Origin: Rhodospirillales bacterium
GTDB lineage: Bacteria > Pseudomonadota > Alphaproteobacteria > Micavibrionales > UBA2020
Direction: 5' to 3'
Length of the DNA stretch: 9,855 bases
Assembly: GCA_023266795.1 (NCBI GenBank)
Contig: JAHFPI010000010.1
Location: 1-9,855, forward strand
Both the position numbers and the translations under genes were made by a program. Numbering within the stretch: the stretch's first letter is position 1; each line of letters opens with the position of its first letter. Under the pieces are notes generated by a model. That model saw only the letters and a list, made by a program, of their open reading frames with translations, was not told the origin of the DNA and searched no databases. Below, piece after piece: positions 1 to 6,966 of this stretch.

Positions 1-238
1 GGTGCAGCTCGGTGCTTATAGTGATTTACCTAGCGCCCAGAAGGATTGGGATAAGAAAAAGAAAGTATACCCCCTCTTCCTGAGTACGCTGAACATGGAT
101 ACGACGAAGGTGTATCTCTCCGGCAAGGGGATTTACTACCGCCTGCGTGCCGGCAACGTGACGGAAGCGCGGGCAAAAGAAATATGCGGCGGGATTAATG
201 CGGTCAGTCCGGGAGGGTGCATCCTTGTCAAATATTAA
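1..238 (+). CDS. SPOR-domain cell-division-type protein, C-terminal end only (5' truncated by window edge)
   Basis: Only the last 78 or so residues are visible; the reading frame is open to the left edge. The visible part begins with VQLGAYS and contains the spaced W, L and V positions, then YYRLRAG, a later Cys (EICGGI) and a terminal CILVKY. This is the pattern of a complete SPOR domain, a peptidoglycan-binding module of about 75 residues that recognises glycan strands stripped of stem peptides at the division septum. The GTG at position 2 is therefore an internal valine codon of the domain, not a start. SPOR proteins usually have an N-terminal membrane anchor and a long low-complexity linker, which would lie upstream. 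The stop codon overlaps the following nagZ start by 14 bases, so the two are probably co-transcribed. In related genomes this gene commonly sits between argS and nagZ. The domain call is firm; the exact orthologue is not known. Confidence 0.85.
   Translation, partial: VQLGAYSDLPSAQKDWDKKKKVYPLFLSTLNMDTTKVYLSGKGIYYRLRAGNVTEARAKEICGGINAVSPGGCILVKY
211..217 (+). promoter_or_regulatory. Strong ribosome binding site deciding the nagZ start
   Basis: The purine run GGGAGGG lies 7 bases upstream of TTG at 225. It sits inside the end of the SPOR gene. It favours TTG 225 over the in-frame ATG at 198, which has no comparable site at a proper distance. Confidence 0.7.
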
Positions 239-1316
239 GACAGCGCCGAAACTTACCGAACTGAAAGCCGTCATTGTCGATGCCGAAGGGACGGAGCTGA
301 CGCGTGCCGAAGAAGACCTGTTCAAAGCCGAGAAGCCCGCCGGGTTTATCCTGTTCCGGCGTAACTGTGTCTCGAAGAAGCAGGTAAAGGAGCTGGTGGC
401 CGCCATGCGCGCCTGTGTCGGGCGGGAGGATATTCCCGTGCTGATTGATCAGGAAGGCGGGACGGTGGCACGGCTGCGGGCGCCGGAATGGAAGGAATAT
501 CCCGCCGCCAAGACTTTTGGCGATATGGCGCGCCAGTCGAAGAAAGCGGTGGGATCAAGCGTCGCCTATGACCAGTTTGCCTCACTGGATGAAGCTTTCG
601 TGGCGGCGCGCCTCAATGCCTGCCAGATGGCGCGCGATATGGCGGAGATGGGAATTACCGTGAACTGCGCGCCGGTGGTGGACGTTCCAGCGCCGGATTG
701 CCATGAATTTCTCTCGGCCAGCCGCACCTATTGCGAAGACCCCGAGGTTGTTGGTTTTCTGGGTGAGGCCGTGTGCCGTGGCCTGCTGGAAGGCGCTATT
801 ACCCCTGTAATCAAGCATATTCCGGGGCATGGCCGCGCCCGGGTGGACAGTCATTTATCACTGCCGGTCGCAGATGTTTCCCATAGTGAACTATCGGCAA
901 CCGATTTTAAACCTTTCAAATACTTATCACAATCGGATATGAAAACAGCGCTTTGGGCGATGGCGGCGCATGTTGTATACTCGTCTCTGGATCCTGATTC
1001 TGCGGCTTCTATTTCCAGACGCATCACCGACGCGGTGGTGCGGGGGGAGATAGGGTTTCAGGGGGTTCTTCTGGCTGACGATGTTTCCATGAAGGCTCTG
1101 GGCGGGACGCTCGAGAGCCGGATCCGGAATACGATGGCGGCGGGGATGGATCTGACGATGCTCTGCAATGCCTCGTTTGCGGATCGTGCGCTGGCTTTAT
1201 CGGTGACACCGAAACTGACGGATGCAGCGGCAGGGCGGATCGAGGCGGCAGAACGGCAAAGAGTTTTAAATAGCGGGAAACGGAATGACGAGCGAAGTCG
1301 AAGCGCCACAGTTTGA
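225..1316 (+). CDS. nagZ: Beta-N-acetylhexosaminidase, glycoside hydrolase family 3 (NagZ)
   Basis: NagZ removes N-acetylglucosamine from anhydro-muropeptides in the cytoplasm during cell-wall recycling; in many bacteria its products also control AmpC beta-lactamase induction. With the TTG start at 225 the protein has 363 residues, close to the family size. Visible family marks are VLIDQEGG (72-79), NCAPVVDV (147-154), SRTYCEDP (166-173), the mobile loop KHIPGHGR (197-204) with DSH (208-210), whose Asp and His form the acid/base dyad, and LADDVSM (283-289), whose first Asp (285) is the expected nucleophile. There is no signal peptide, as expected for a cytosolic enzyme. The stretch around residues 101-125 seems slightly longer than in short NagZ proteins. 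The start overlaps the SPOR gene by 14 bases and the 3' end overlaps scpA by 32 bases, so translational coupling is likely. An ATG at 198 would add nine residues but lacks a good ribosome site. Confidence 0.95.
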   Translation: MSNIKTAPKLTELKAVIVDAEGTELTRAEEDLFKAEKPAGFILFRRNCVSKKQVKELVAAMRACVGREDIPVLIDQEGGTVARLRAPEWKEYPAAKTFGDMARQSKKAVGSSVAYDQFASLDEAFVAARLNACQMARDMAEMGITVNCAPVVDVPAPDCHEFLSASRTYCEDPEVVGFLGEAVCRGLLEGAITPVIKHIPGHGRARVDSHLSLPVADVSHSELSATDFKPFKYLSQSDMKTALWAMAAHVVYSSLDPDSAASISRRITDAVVRGEIGFQGVLLADDVSMKALGGTLESRIRNTMAAGMDLTMLCNASFADRALALSVTPKLTDAAAGRIEAAERQRVLNSGKRNDERSRSATV

Positions 1317-2097
1317 AGAGGATATCCTCAAGGAACGCAGCGAAAGCGAACAGCTTTTGCTTTATCTGGGGGATTTTGACGGCCCGATCGACATGCTGTT
1401 GTCGCTGGCCCGCGACCAGAAAGTCGACCTGACGAAAATTTCTATTCTGGCGCTCGCCAATCAATATATCGAATTTATCGAGAAGGCGCGGGACCTGCGG
1501 CTGGAGATCGCCGCCGATTATCTGGTCATGGCGTCATGGCTTGCCTATCTCAAATCCCGCTTGCTGATTCCGCAGGAAGAGTTGAAACAGGCCGAGCCCT
1601 CCGCGCAGGAACTTGCTGAAGCGCTGCAATTCCAACTGCGCCGCCTCGAAGCCATGCGCAAGGTGGCGAACGACCTGTTCAGGCTGCCGCGCCTCGGTTA
1701 TAACGTGTTTGGCCGTGGGGAGCCGGAAGGATTGCATACATCCTATATCTCCAAGTATGAGATGACGCTCTATGACCTGCTGAAAGCCTACGGCGATATC
1801 AAGCAGCGCCAGCAAAATTCCGTTTACAAACTCAATCCGGTCAAGCTGTTCTCGCTGGAAGAGGCGATTGCGCGCCTCGAAACCATGCTCGGTAAAATTC
1901 CGCAGGAATGGGTGTCGCTGTTCATGTTCCTGCCCGGCGGGATCAGGGAAAAGATCGTCAAGCGTTCCGCCGTCGCCTCCACGTTCGGCGGCGCGCTCGA
2001 GATGGCTAAACGCGGGCTGATCGAGCTCCAGCAGGAGAAAAATTACGCGCCGATATATGTCCGGCGTCCGAAATCCACCACTGAAGAAGGGTCTTGA
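1285..2097 (+). CDS. scpA: Segregation and condensation protein A (kleisin of SMC-ScpAB)
   Basis: ScpA is the kleisin subunit that bridges the SMC head domains and recruits ScpB, forming the bacterial condensin that organises and segregates the chromosome. The 270-residue product carries the N-terminal hallmark FDGPIDMLLSL followed by VDLTKISILALANQY (roughly residues 31-62), then AADYLVMASWLAYLKSRLLIP, all typical of ScpA. The C-terminal winged-helix region that contacts SMC is represented by the segment from about residue 190 (FSLEEAIARLETMLG) to GALEMAKRGLIELQQ near the end. The ATG at 1285 lies inside nagZ, 32 bases before the nagZ stop, with only a weak purine-rich site (GGGAAACGG) ahead of it, which fits coupled translation. 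The stop overlaps a possible TTG start of scpB. No residues appear to be missing. The identification is firm. Confidence 0.95.
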   Translation: MTSEVEAPQFEEDILKERSESEQLLLYLGDFDGPIDMLLSLARDQKVDLTKISILALANQYIEFIEKARDLRLEIAADYLVMASWLAYLKSRLLIPQEELKQAEPSAQELAEALQFQLRRLEAMRKVANDLFRLPRLGYNVFGRGEPEGLHTSYISKYEMTLYDLLKAYGDIKQRQQNSVYKLNPVKLFSLEEAIARLETMLGKIPQEWVSLFMFLPGGIREKIVKRSAVASTFGGALEMAKRGLIELQQEKNYAPIYVRRPKSTTEEGS

Positions 2098-2102
2098 AGC
2101 AG

Positions 2103-2879
2103 ATGGCAAAAGCAAAAAAACAACAGCCGGAAGAGACGGTAACGGAAGAAATTCTGGAGATCGAAGTTTCTGAAATTGTTGAAGAGGCAGTAAAGCCCGA
2201 AATAACGCCGGACGATATCCGGCTGGTAGAGGCCATCCTGTTCGCGTCGGCATCCGCCGTCGATGAGCGCGTGATTGCCGAGCGTTTTCCCGCCGACCGC
2301 GTGGCGCTGATCCCGGAAGTCTTGGAGCATCTGCGCGAAAAATACGCGGGCGCCGGTGTCAACCTTGTGCAGCGTGACAAGCGTTGGGCGCTCCGCACGG
2401 CGGTGGATCTGGGCGAGCAGATGAAGCTCGAAAAAGAACAGCCGCGGAAATTCACCCGCAGCGCAATGGAAACGATGGCGATCATCGCCTATCACCAGCC
2501 GGTGACGCGCGCGGAAATCGAAAATATCCGCGGCGTGGCGACAAGCCCAGGCGCATTGGATACGCTGATGGAATCCGGCTGGATCAAGCCGGGCAAGCGC
2601 CGCGAGGTTCCGGGGCGTCCGGTGACATGGCTTTCGACGCAGGCTTTTCTGGATCATTTCGGTCTGGAGCGTCTGGGCGACCTGCCGGGGATGGATGAGT
2701 TAAAGGCTGCTGGTCTGCTCGACAAACGTCCGGCGATCGAGGCGATGCCGGGCTCTGACCTGTTCAGCGGCGAGGCTGAGGAAGAAGATCCCAATGCCGT
2801 CACGGACGAGGATCTTCTGGGCGGTACGGAAGACGATACCGTATATGAAACAGATATTGACGAAGACAAGGAAGAATAA
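2103..2879 (+). CDS. scpB: Segregation and condensation protein B (ScpB)
   Basis: ScpB dimers bind the ScpA linker and complete the SMC-ScpAB condensin. The 258-residue product has two winged-helix units. The first begins near DIRLVEAILFASA (about residues 38-50). The second contains the signature RSAMETMAIIAYHQPVTRAE, followed by IENIRGV, a Lys/Arg-rich turn and the GRPVTWLSTQAFLDHFGL strand-helix element, with LERLGDLP closing the core. An acidic N-terminal lead of about 35 residues and an acidic tail of about 45 residues (many Glu/Asp after LFSGEAEEED) flank the core, so the protein is longer than the roughly 190-residue Bacillus form. I chose ATG 2103; TTG 2094 would add three residues and overlap the scpA stop. 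GAAGAAGGG at 2083-2091 lies 11 bases before ATG 2103 and only 2 before TTG 2094. tatA starts two bases after the stop. Confidence 0.93.
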   Translation: MAKAKKQQPEETVTEEILEIEVSEIVEEAVKPEITPDDIRLVEAILFASASAVDERVIAERFPADRVALIPEVLEHLREKYAGAGVNLVQRDKRWALRTAVDLGEQMKLEKEQPRKFTRSAMETMAIIAYHQPVTRAEIENIRGVATSPGALDTLMESGWIKPGKRREVPGRPVTWLSTQAFLDHFGLERLGDLPGMDELKAAGLLDKRPAIEAMPGSDLFSGEAEEEDPNAVTDEDLLGGTEDDTVYETDIDEDKEE

Positions 2880-2881
2880 TC

Positions 2882-3064
2882 ATGGGTTTAAGTTTCGGGC
2901 ATATCCTCCTCATCCTCGTTGTCGTGCTGGTCCTGTTCGGCGCGGGTAAGCTGCCGGGCGTTATGGGCGATCTTGGCAAGGGGCTGCGTAATTTCAAGGA
3001 CGGTCTCAAAGGCACGGGCGACGACAAGCCGTCAGACTCCGCCGATAAACATAAGGCGGAATAA
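2882..3064 (+). CDS. tatA: Sec-independent protein translocase subunit TatA
   Basis: TatA oligomerises to form the permeation element of the twin-arginine pathway, which exports folded proteins across the inner membrane. The 60-residue product has the usual layout: one short hydrophobic helix (HILLILVVVLVLFGAG, about residues 7-22), the hinge FGAGKLPG, an amphipathic helix (LGKGLRNFKDGLKG, about residues 31-44), then a short charged tail. The FG pair and the Lys-Leu-Pro hinge are family hallmarks. The start is supported by AAGGAAG at 2868-2874, seven bases upstream, inside the scpB end. It lies between scpB and tatB, the usual alphaproteobacterial arrangement. Size and sequence are normal for the family. 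Confidence 0.95.
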   Translation: MGLSFGHILLILVVVLVLFGAGKLPGVMGDLGKGLRNFKDGLKGTGDDKPSDSADKHKAE

Positions 3065-3066
3065 CC

Positions 3067-3354
3067 TTGTTCGGCATCGGGCTGCCTGAATTTCTGGTTA
3101 TTCTGGCTGTGGCCGTTGTCGTCATCGGGCCGCAGGATCTGCCGCGCGCCCTTTATACGGCTGGAAAATTTATCCGTAAGTTCAGGGTGATAACGGCTGA
3201 TATTCAGAAGTCGCTTGATAACGTGATGCGGGAGGGGGAACTGGACGATATTGTCCGCGAAGCCAATAAACCCGGCGGAGAGAACCTGCAGTTTGAGGTT
3301 GACCGGAAAATAGCAGCAGAAGTCAAAAATAAAGAAAATGACAGAGCAGCCTGA
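3067..3354 (+). CDS. tatB: Sec-independent protein translocase subunit TatB
   Basis: TatB pairs with TatC to form the receptor that recognises twin-arginine signal peptides. The 95-residue product opens with MFGIGLPEFLVILAVAVVVI: the Glu within the membrane segment (residue 8) and the following GPQDLPRAL hinge separate TatB from TatA. An amphipathic helix (GKFIRKFRVITADIQKSLDNV) and a charged tail ending in KNKENDRAA follow. The protein is shorter than E. coli TatB (171 residues). The start is a TTG at 3067, two bases after the tatA stop, with AAGGCGGA at 3053-3060 about six bases upstream; no ATG fits the conserved N-terminus. The 3' end overlaps tatC by 17 bases. Confidence 0.92.
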   Translation: MFGIGLPEFLVILAVAVVVIGPQDLPRALYTAGKFIRKFRVITADIQKSLDNVMREGELDDIVREANKPGGENLQFEVDRKIAAEVKNKENDRAA

Positions 3355-4129
3355 AATAAATAAAGAAAATACAACTTCAGAGCCGTCAATGCCCGTGGTT
3401 GCGCATCTGCTGGAACTGCGGCGGCGGCTGATTTATTCCCTTCTGGCCTTCATCTTTGCCAGCCTTTTTTGTTATCACTTCGCGCAGGACATATACGCCT
3501 TTCTGGTCAGACCGTTGGCGAGCGTGCTTCAGGGGGAGAACCGGCGGCTGATTTATACCGGACTGACCGAAGCCTTTTTCACCTACATGAAGCTGGCGCT
3601 TTTTGCGGGTGGTTTCCTGTCTTTTCCGGTCGTGGCGGTGCAGCTATGGATGTTTGTGGCGCCGGGGCTTTATAAAAACGAGAAAAAAGCCTTCCTGCCG
3701 TTTCTAGTGGCGACACCGGTTTTGTTCCTGACGGGGGCGGCCTTCGTTTATTATTTTGTCATACCGGTGGCATGGAAATTTTTTGCCGGCTTTGAAAGTT
3801 TTGCGCCGCAAAACAACGGTTTGCCCATCCAGCTTGAAGCGCGGGTGGGGGAATACCTCTCGCTTATCATGACGCTTATCTTTGCCTTCGGCTTTTGCTT
3901 TCAAATGCCTGTTATACTGACGCTTTTGGCGCGGGTTGGGCTGGTGAGTGCCAAATCTCTCGCGGACAAGCGCCGCTATGCCATCGTCGGGATTTTTACG
4001 GTCGCGGCCATTCTCACGCCGCCCGATGTCCTGAGCCAGATCATGCTGGCGGTGCCGCTTCTGGCGCTGTATGAAATTTCGGTTTTTCTGGTGAAGTTGT
4101 CCGAGAAAAGGCGTACAATTCAGCGATAG
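3338..4129 (+). CDS. tatC: Sec-independent protein translocase subunit TatC
   Basis: TatC is the core membrane receptor of the Tat pathway and binds the twin-arginine motif on its cytoplasmic face. The 263-residue product has a short cytoplasmic lead with the invariant HLLELRRRL (23-31) and six predicted membrane helices at roughly 31-48, 85-108, 118-142, 172-198, 212-228 and 232-252. The segment FTYMKLALFAGGF, the cytoplasmic loop APGLYKNEKK (108-117) with the conserved Glu 115 implicated in signal-peptide binding, and the ILTPPDVLSQ turn (225-234) are all present. The start at 3338 lies within the tatB end with no strong ribosome site, which suggests coupling. The gene completes an uninterrupted tatABC set. 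A 37-base gap separates it from serS, the largest gap in this plus-strand cluster. Confidence 0.96.
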   Translation: MTEQPEINKENTTSEPSMPVVAHLLELRRRLIYSLLAFIFASLFCYHFAQDIYAFLVRPLASVLQGENRRLIYTGLTEAFFTYMKLALFAGGFLSFPVVAVQLWMFVAPGLYKNEKKAFLPFLVATPVLFLTGAAFVYYFVIPVAWKFFAGFESFAPQNNGLPIQLEARVGEYLSLIMTLIFAFGFCFQMPVILTLLARVGLVSAKSLADKRRYAIVGIFTVAAILTPPDVLSQIMLAVPLLALYEISVFLVKLSEKRRTIQR

Positions 4130-4166
4130 AGGTTTGGGGAAACTTCCACAACACCAGAGTATTTTT

Positions 4167-5471
4167 ATGTTCGATCTTCGTCTCATTCGGGAAACACCCG
4201 ATTATTTTGATTCCGGCTGGAAACGGCGCGGCCTTGAACCGCAGACGCCGAAAATCATCGGGATGGATGAAAAGCGCCGCGCCCTGCTGACGGAAGTGCA
4301 GGATTTGCAGTCCAAACGCAACGAGGCTTAAAAACAGATCGGCGCGATCAAGTCCAAAGGCGGCGACGCTGCGGCCCTGATGCAGGAAGTGGCGGGATAT
4401 AAAGACCGCACCACGAAACTGGAAGAGGAAGAAAAGAAAGCCGGCGCGGAGCTGACCAATTTTCTCAGCCTGCTGCCCAATATTCCCGATGAAACCGTGC
4501 CGCTTGGCACGTCCGAAAAAGACAACAAGGAAATCCGCAAGCACGGCGAGCCGAAACGCCTGAACCACGCCAAAGATCACGTCGACATCGGCGAGGGCCT
4601 CGGCGGCATGGATTTCGAGGCGGCGGCAAAAATGTCCGGCTCGCGGTTTGTGCTGCTGCGCGGCGGCGTGGCGCGGCTGGAGCGGGCGCTGGCGCAGTTC
4701 ATGCTCGATACGCATACGCGGGAGCATGGCTATACGGAGTTGTCCGTGCCGCTGCTGGTAAAGGATACAGCGCTTTACGGTACGGGGCAGTTGCCAAAAT
4801 TTGCCGAAGATCTTTTTAAAATGAATACCGGCCATTGGCTGATCCCCACTTCCGAAGTCTCTCTCACCAATACCGTGATGGACTCGATCACCGACATCGG
4901 TGCCCTGCCGCTGCGGCTGACATCGCTGACGCCCTGTTTCCGTTCCGAGGCAGGGGCGGCAGGCAAGGATACGCGCGGCATGATCCGCCAGCACCAGTTT
5001 TACAAGGTCGAACTGGTCAGCGTCACCGAAGCGGAAAAATCCGCCGACGAGCACGAGCGCATGACGGCCTGCGCCGAAAATATCCTGAAAAAACTCGATC
5101 TTTCTTACCGGACGATCACGTTGTGCACCGGCGACATGGGTTTCTCGGCGCGCAAGACCTACGATATCGAGGTCTGGATGCCGGGGCAGAATACCTATCG
5201 CGAGATTTCCAGCTGCTCGAACTGCGGCGATTTTCAGGCGCGGCGCATGATGGCGCGCTATAAAAAAGAAGGCGACAAGAATACAAGATATGTCCACACG
5301 CTCAATGGTTCCGGCGTTGCGGTCGGGCGCTGCCTGATTGCCGTTCTGGAGAACTATCAGCAAATGGACGGCAGCGTAGTGATTCCGGAAGTGCTGAAAC
5401 CCTATATGGGCGGCATGACCAAGCTGGAGCCGTCCGTCAACAGAAAGTCAGGTAAAACAGCCCATGCTTAA
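4167..5471 (+). pseudogene. serS: Serine--tRNA ligase (SerRS), interrupted by an in-frame TAA at codon 55
   Basis: SerRS charges tRNA-Ser (and tRNA-Sec) with serine. The frame from ATG 4167 begins MFDLRLIRETPDYF, a normal SerRS N-terminus, and would span 434 codons, a normal length. Class II catalytic marks are intact: TSE (228-230, the TxE serine-binding motif), motif 2 FRSEAGAAGKDTRG from 258, SSCSNCGDFQARR, and motif 3 NGSGVAVGR ending at 388. Codon 55 (4329-4331) is TAA, immediately after SKRNEA and before KQIG. Family members normally have Ser there (RNxxSKxIG), so the parsimonious reading is TCA to TAA. The stop lies in the first helix of the tRNA-binding coiled-coil arm. Reading frame is unchanged on both sides, so frameshifting cannot rescue it; only readthrough, restart (for example ATG 4380, giving 363 residues without most of the first arm helix) or a sequence error can explain it. 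The 3' end overlaps surE by 8 bases. Confidence 0.9.
4329..4331 (+). other. In-frame TAA stop inside serS
   Basis: This codon reads TAA between GCT (Ala 54) and AAA (Lys 56). It merges with the following AAA into a run of five A. A single C-to-A change from TCA (Ser) would create it. TAA is used as an ordinary terminator by neighbouring genes (scpB, tatA, serS itself and the SPOR gene), so general reassignment of TAA in this genome is not supported. Confidence 0.9.
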
Positions 5472-6258
5472 GTTCCCCACAAAGCTTTCCGAAGCGCGCA
5501 TTCTGGTTTCCAACGACGACGGCATCCATTCGGAAGGGATCAGGGTGCTGGAGGAGATCGCGCGCACGCTCTCGCCGCATGTCTGGGTGGTGGCGCCGGA
5601 AAACCAGCAATCGGCGGCGGGGCATTCGCTGACCATCCATATGCCGCTGCGGATCAAGGAATACGATAAAACCCATATTTCCGTTTACGGCACGCCGACG
5701 GATTCCGTGCTGGTGGGCGTGCAGAAGGTCATGAAGGACTTCCGCCCGCATCTGGCGCTGTCCGGTATCAACCACGGCCAGAACACCGCCGATGACGTGA
5801 CGTATTCCGGCACGATTGCCGCCGCATTCGAGGCGACGCTGATGTGCGTACCGGCCATTGCGCTCAGTCAGGACATCGAGGAGAACGGCGGCCACAACAA
5901 GACGGACTGGAGCCTCGCGCGCGAATATGCCCCGAAAGTCATCAGGGCGTTCGAGGGCAGGGAGTGGGAAGACAATATCACGATGAGCGTGAATTTCCCC
6001 GTCAGGAAGCCGGGCGTCCGGCCGGAAATCCGCGTCAGGTCGCAGGGCCATTACAGCATGGAAGATCAGGAGATGGTCAATTGCATCGACCCGCGTTGCC
6101 ATCCGTATTTCTGGATCGGTGCGCCGCCAAAACGCAACGAGCTTGACCAGACGATTGATGTGGGATCACTGAAGGCGGGGCATGTAACGATCACGCCGCT
6201 GTCGCTGAACCTGACCCACCGTCCGACACTGCAGATTTTGGAAGGCATATTCAAGTGA
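5464..6258 (+). CDS. surE: 5'/3'-nucleotidase SurE
   Basis: SurE is a metal-dependent phosphatase that dephosphorylates nucleoside monophosphates and short polyphosphates, and is linked to stationary-phase survival. The 264-residue product is typical in length. It has the metal-binding ILVSNDDGIHSEG near the N-terminus (Asp 18 and Asp 19), APENQQSAAGHS (44-55) with the conserved Ser ligand near 50, the GTPTDSV segment (76-82), and SGINHGQN (100-107) carrying the metal-ligand Asn 103, followed by DDVTYSGTIAAAFEA. All catalytic ligands appear to be present. The ATG at 5464 overlaps the serS stop by 8 bases and has no strong ribosome site, which suggests that its translation depends partly on ribosomes finishing serS; the serS stop at codon 55 would not remove them if readthrough or restart occurs. 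The 3' end overlaps pcm by 4 bases (GTGA). Confidence 0.96.
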   Translation: MLKFPTKLSEARILVSNDDGIHSEGIRVLEEIARTLSPHVWVVAPENQQSAAGHSLTIHMPLRIKEYDKTHISVYGTPTDSVLVGVQKVMKDFRPHLALSGINHGQNTADDVTYSGTIAAAFEATLMCVPAIALSQDIEENGGHNKTDWSLAREYAPKVIRAFEGREWEDNITMSVNFPVRKPGVRPEIRVRSQGHYSMEDQEMVNCIDPRCHPYFWIGAPPKRNELDQTIDVGSLKAGHVTITPLSLNLTHRPTLQILEGIFK

Positions 6259-6965
6259 CGGTTCTGGCGCGTAAAATCCGCCTGATTATGAAGCTCCGCA
6301 AATCGGGGATTACCGACACAGCCGTGCTGGCCGCGATTGAACGCGTGCCGCGCGAAGTCTTTATTCCGCCGATGTTCCACGATCAGGCCTACGAGGATAC
6401 CGCGCTGCCGATCGGGCGCGGGCAGACCATCAGCCAGCCGCTGGTGGTGGCGAGCATGACGCAGGAACTGCGGGTCAATGACCGGCACAAGGTGCTGGAG
6501 ATCGGCACTGGATCCGGCTATCAGGCTGCCATTCTCGCCAAGCTCTGCCGCCGCGTGTACAGCATCGAGCGGCATCGCCCGTTGCTGGAAACGGCGGAGA
6601 AACGCCTGACCGACTTGCGCGTCCGTAATACCACCTGCAAGGCGGCAGACGGGATGAAAGGCTGGATCGAGCAGGCGCCGTTTGATCGGATTATCGTAAC
6701 GGCGGCCGCCAGCGCGGAACCGCCGCAGCCATTACTCGACCAGTTATCTGTCGGCGGCATCCTGATTATCCCGATGGGACGGGATAAATCGAGCCAGTTT
6801 ATCTACCGCATCACCCGTCAGGAAGAGGATTATCACTGCGAGCAGCTCATGCCTGTGCGTTTTGTGCCGCTGCTGCCGCATGTCGCCCGCGACGCGCCTG
6901 AACCGGTGCAGGACGAACAGGCTGACCCGTTTCTTCTTTCAGCGCCCTTTGCTTTTCAGGGTTAG
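6255..6965 (+). CDS. pcm: Protein-L-isoaspartate O-methyltransferase
   Basis: Pcm uses S-adenosylmethionine to methylate L-isoaspartyl residues in aged proteins, starting their repair. The 236-residue product shows RVPREVFIPP (30-39), AYEDTALPIGRGQTISQP (45-62), which is the substrate-side signature of the family, the SAM-binding LEIGTGSGYQAA (81-92), an acidic SAM-ribose position in YSIERH, and FDRIIVTAAA followed by LLDQLSVGGILIIPMG. The core ends with RFVPLLP, and about 30 further residues rich in Pro, Asp and Glu extend beyond the shorter family members. Start is GTG at 6255, overlapping the surE stop (GTGA), with GGAAGG at 6240-6245 nine bases upstream. The order surE-pcm-nlpD is shared with gammaproteobacteria, where rpoS follows. 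Confidence 0.95.
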   Translation: MTVLARKIRLIMKLRKSGITDTAVLAAIERVPREVFIPPMFHDQAYEDTALPIGRGQTISQPLVVASMTQELRVNDRHKVLEIGTGSGYQAAILAKLCRRVYSIERHRPLLETAEKRLTDLRVRNTTCKAADGMKGWIEQAPFDRIIVTAAASAEPPQPLLDQLSVGGILIIPMGRDKSSQFIYRITRQEEDYHCEQLMPVRFVPLLPHVARDAPEPVQDEQADPFLLSAPFAFQG

Positions 6966-6966
6966 T

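Noticed and set aside
2043..2657. Long minus-strand open frames opposite scpA and scpB
   Set aside because: Composition is that of shadow frames, with no motifs and no start signals, while ScpA and ScpB are clearly recognisable on the plus strand.
4130..4166. A leader or riboswitch-like element controlling serS
   Set aside because: Only 37 bases are available between tatC and serS, with no visible hairpin and terminator pair; T-box control is also not expected in this group.
4329..4331. Genome-wide reassignment of TAA to serine
   Set aside because: The SPOR gene, scpB, tatA, serS, paralogue B and the right-edge gene all end naturally at TAA where their families end, or just before the next gene, and no other internal TAA is seen.
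4320..4340. Programmed frameshifting at the TAA of serS
   Set aside because: The sequence downstream continues in the original frame, so a single +1 or -1 shift at this point would leave the SerRS frame. Only readthrough or restart fits.
4041..5363. A 440-codon open frame on the minus strand opposite serS and the end of tatC
   Set aside because: It mirrors the GC-rich codon pattern of serS, has no recognisable domains or ribosome site, and serS on the other strand carries clear class II synthetase motifs. It is a shadow frame.
5437..6102. A 221-codon minus-strand open frame opposite surE
   Set aside because: The plus strand encodes SurE with all metal ligands; the reverse frame has an Arg/His/Asp-rich composition typical of an antisense shadow.
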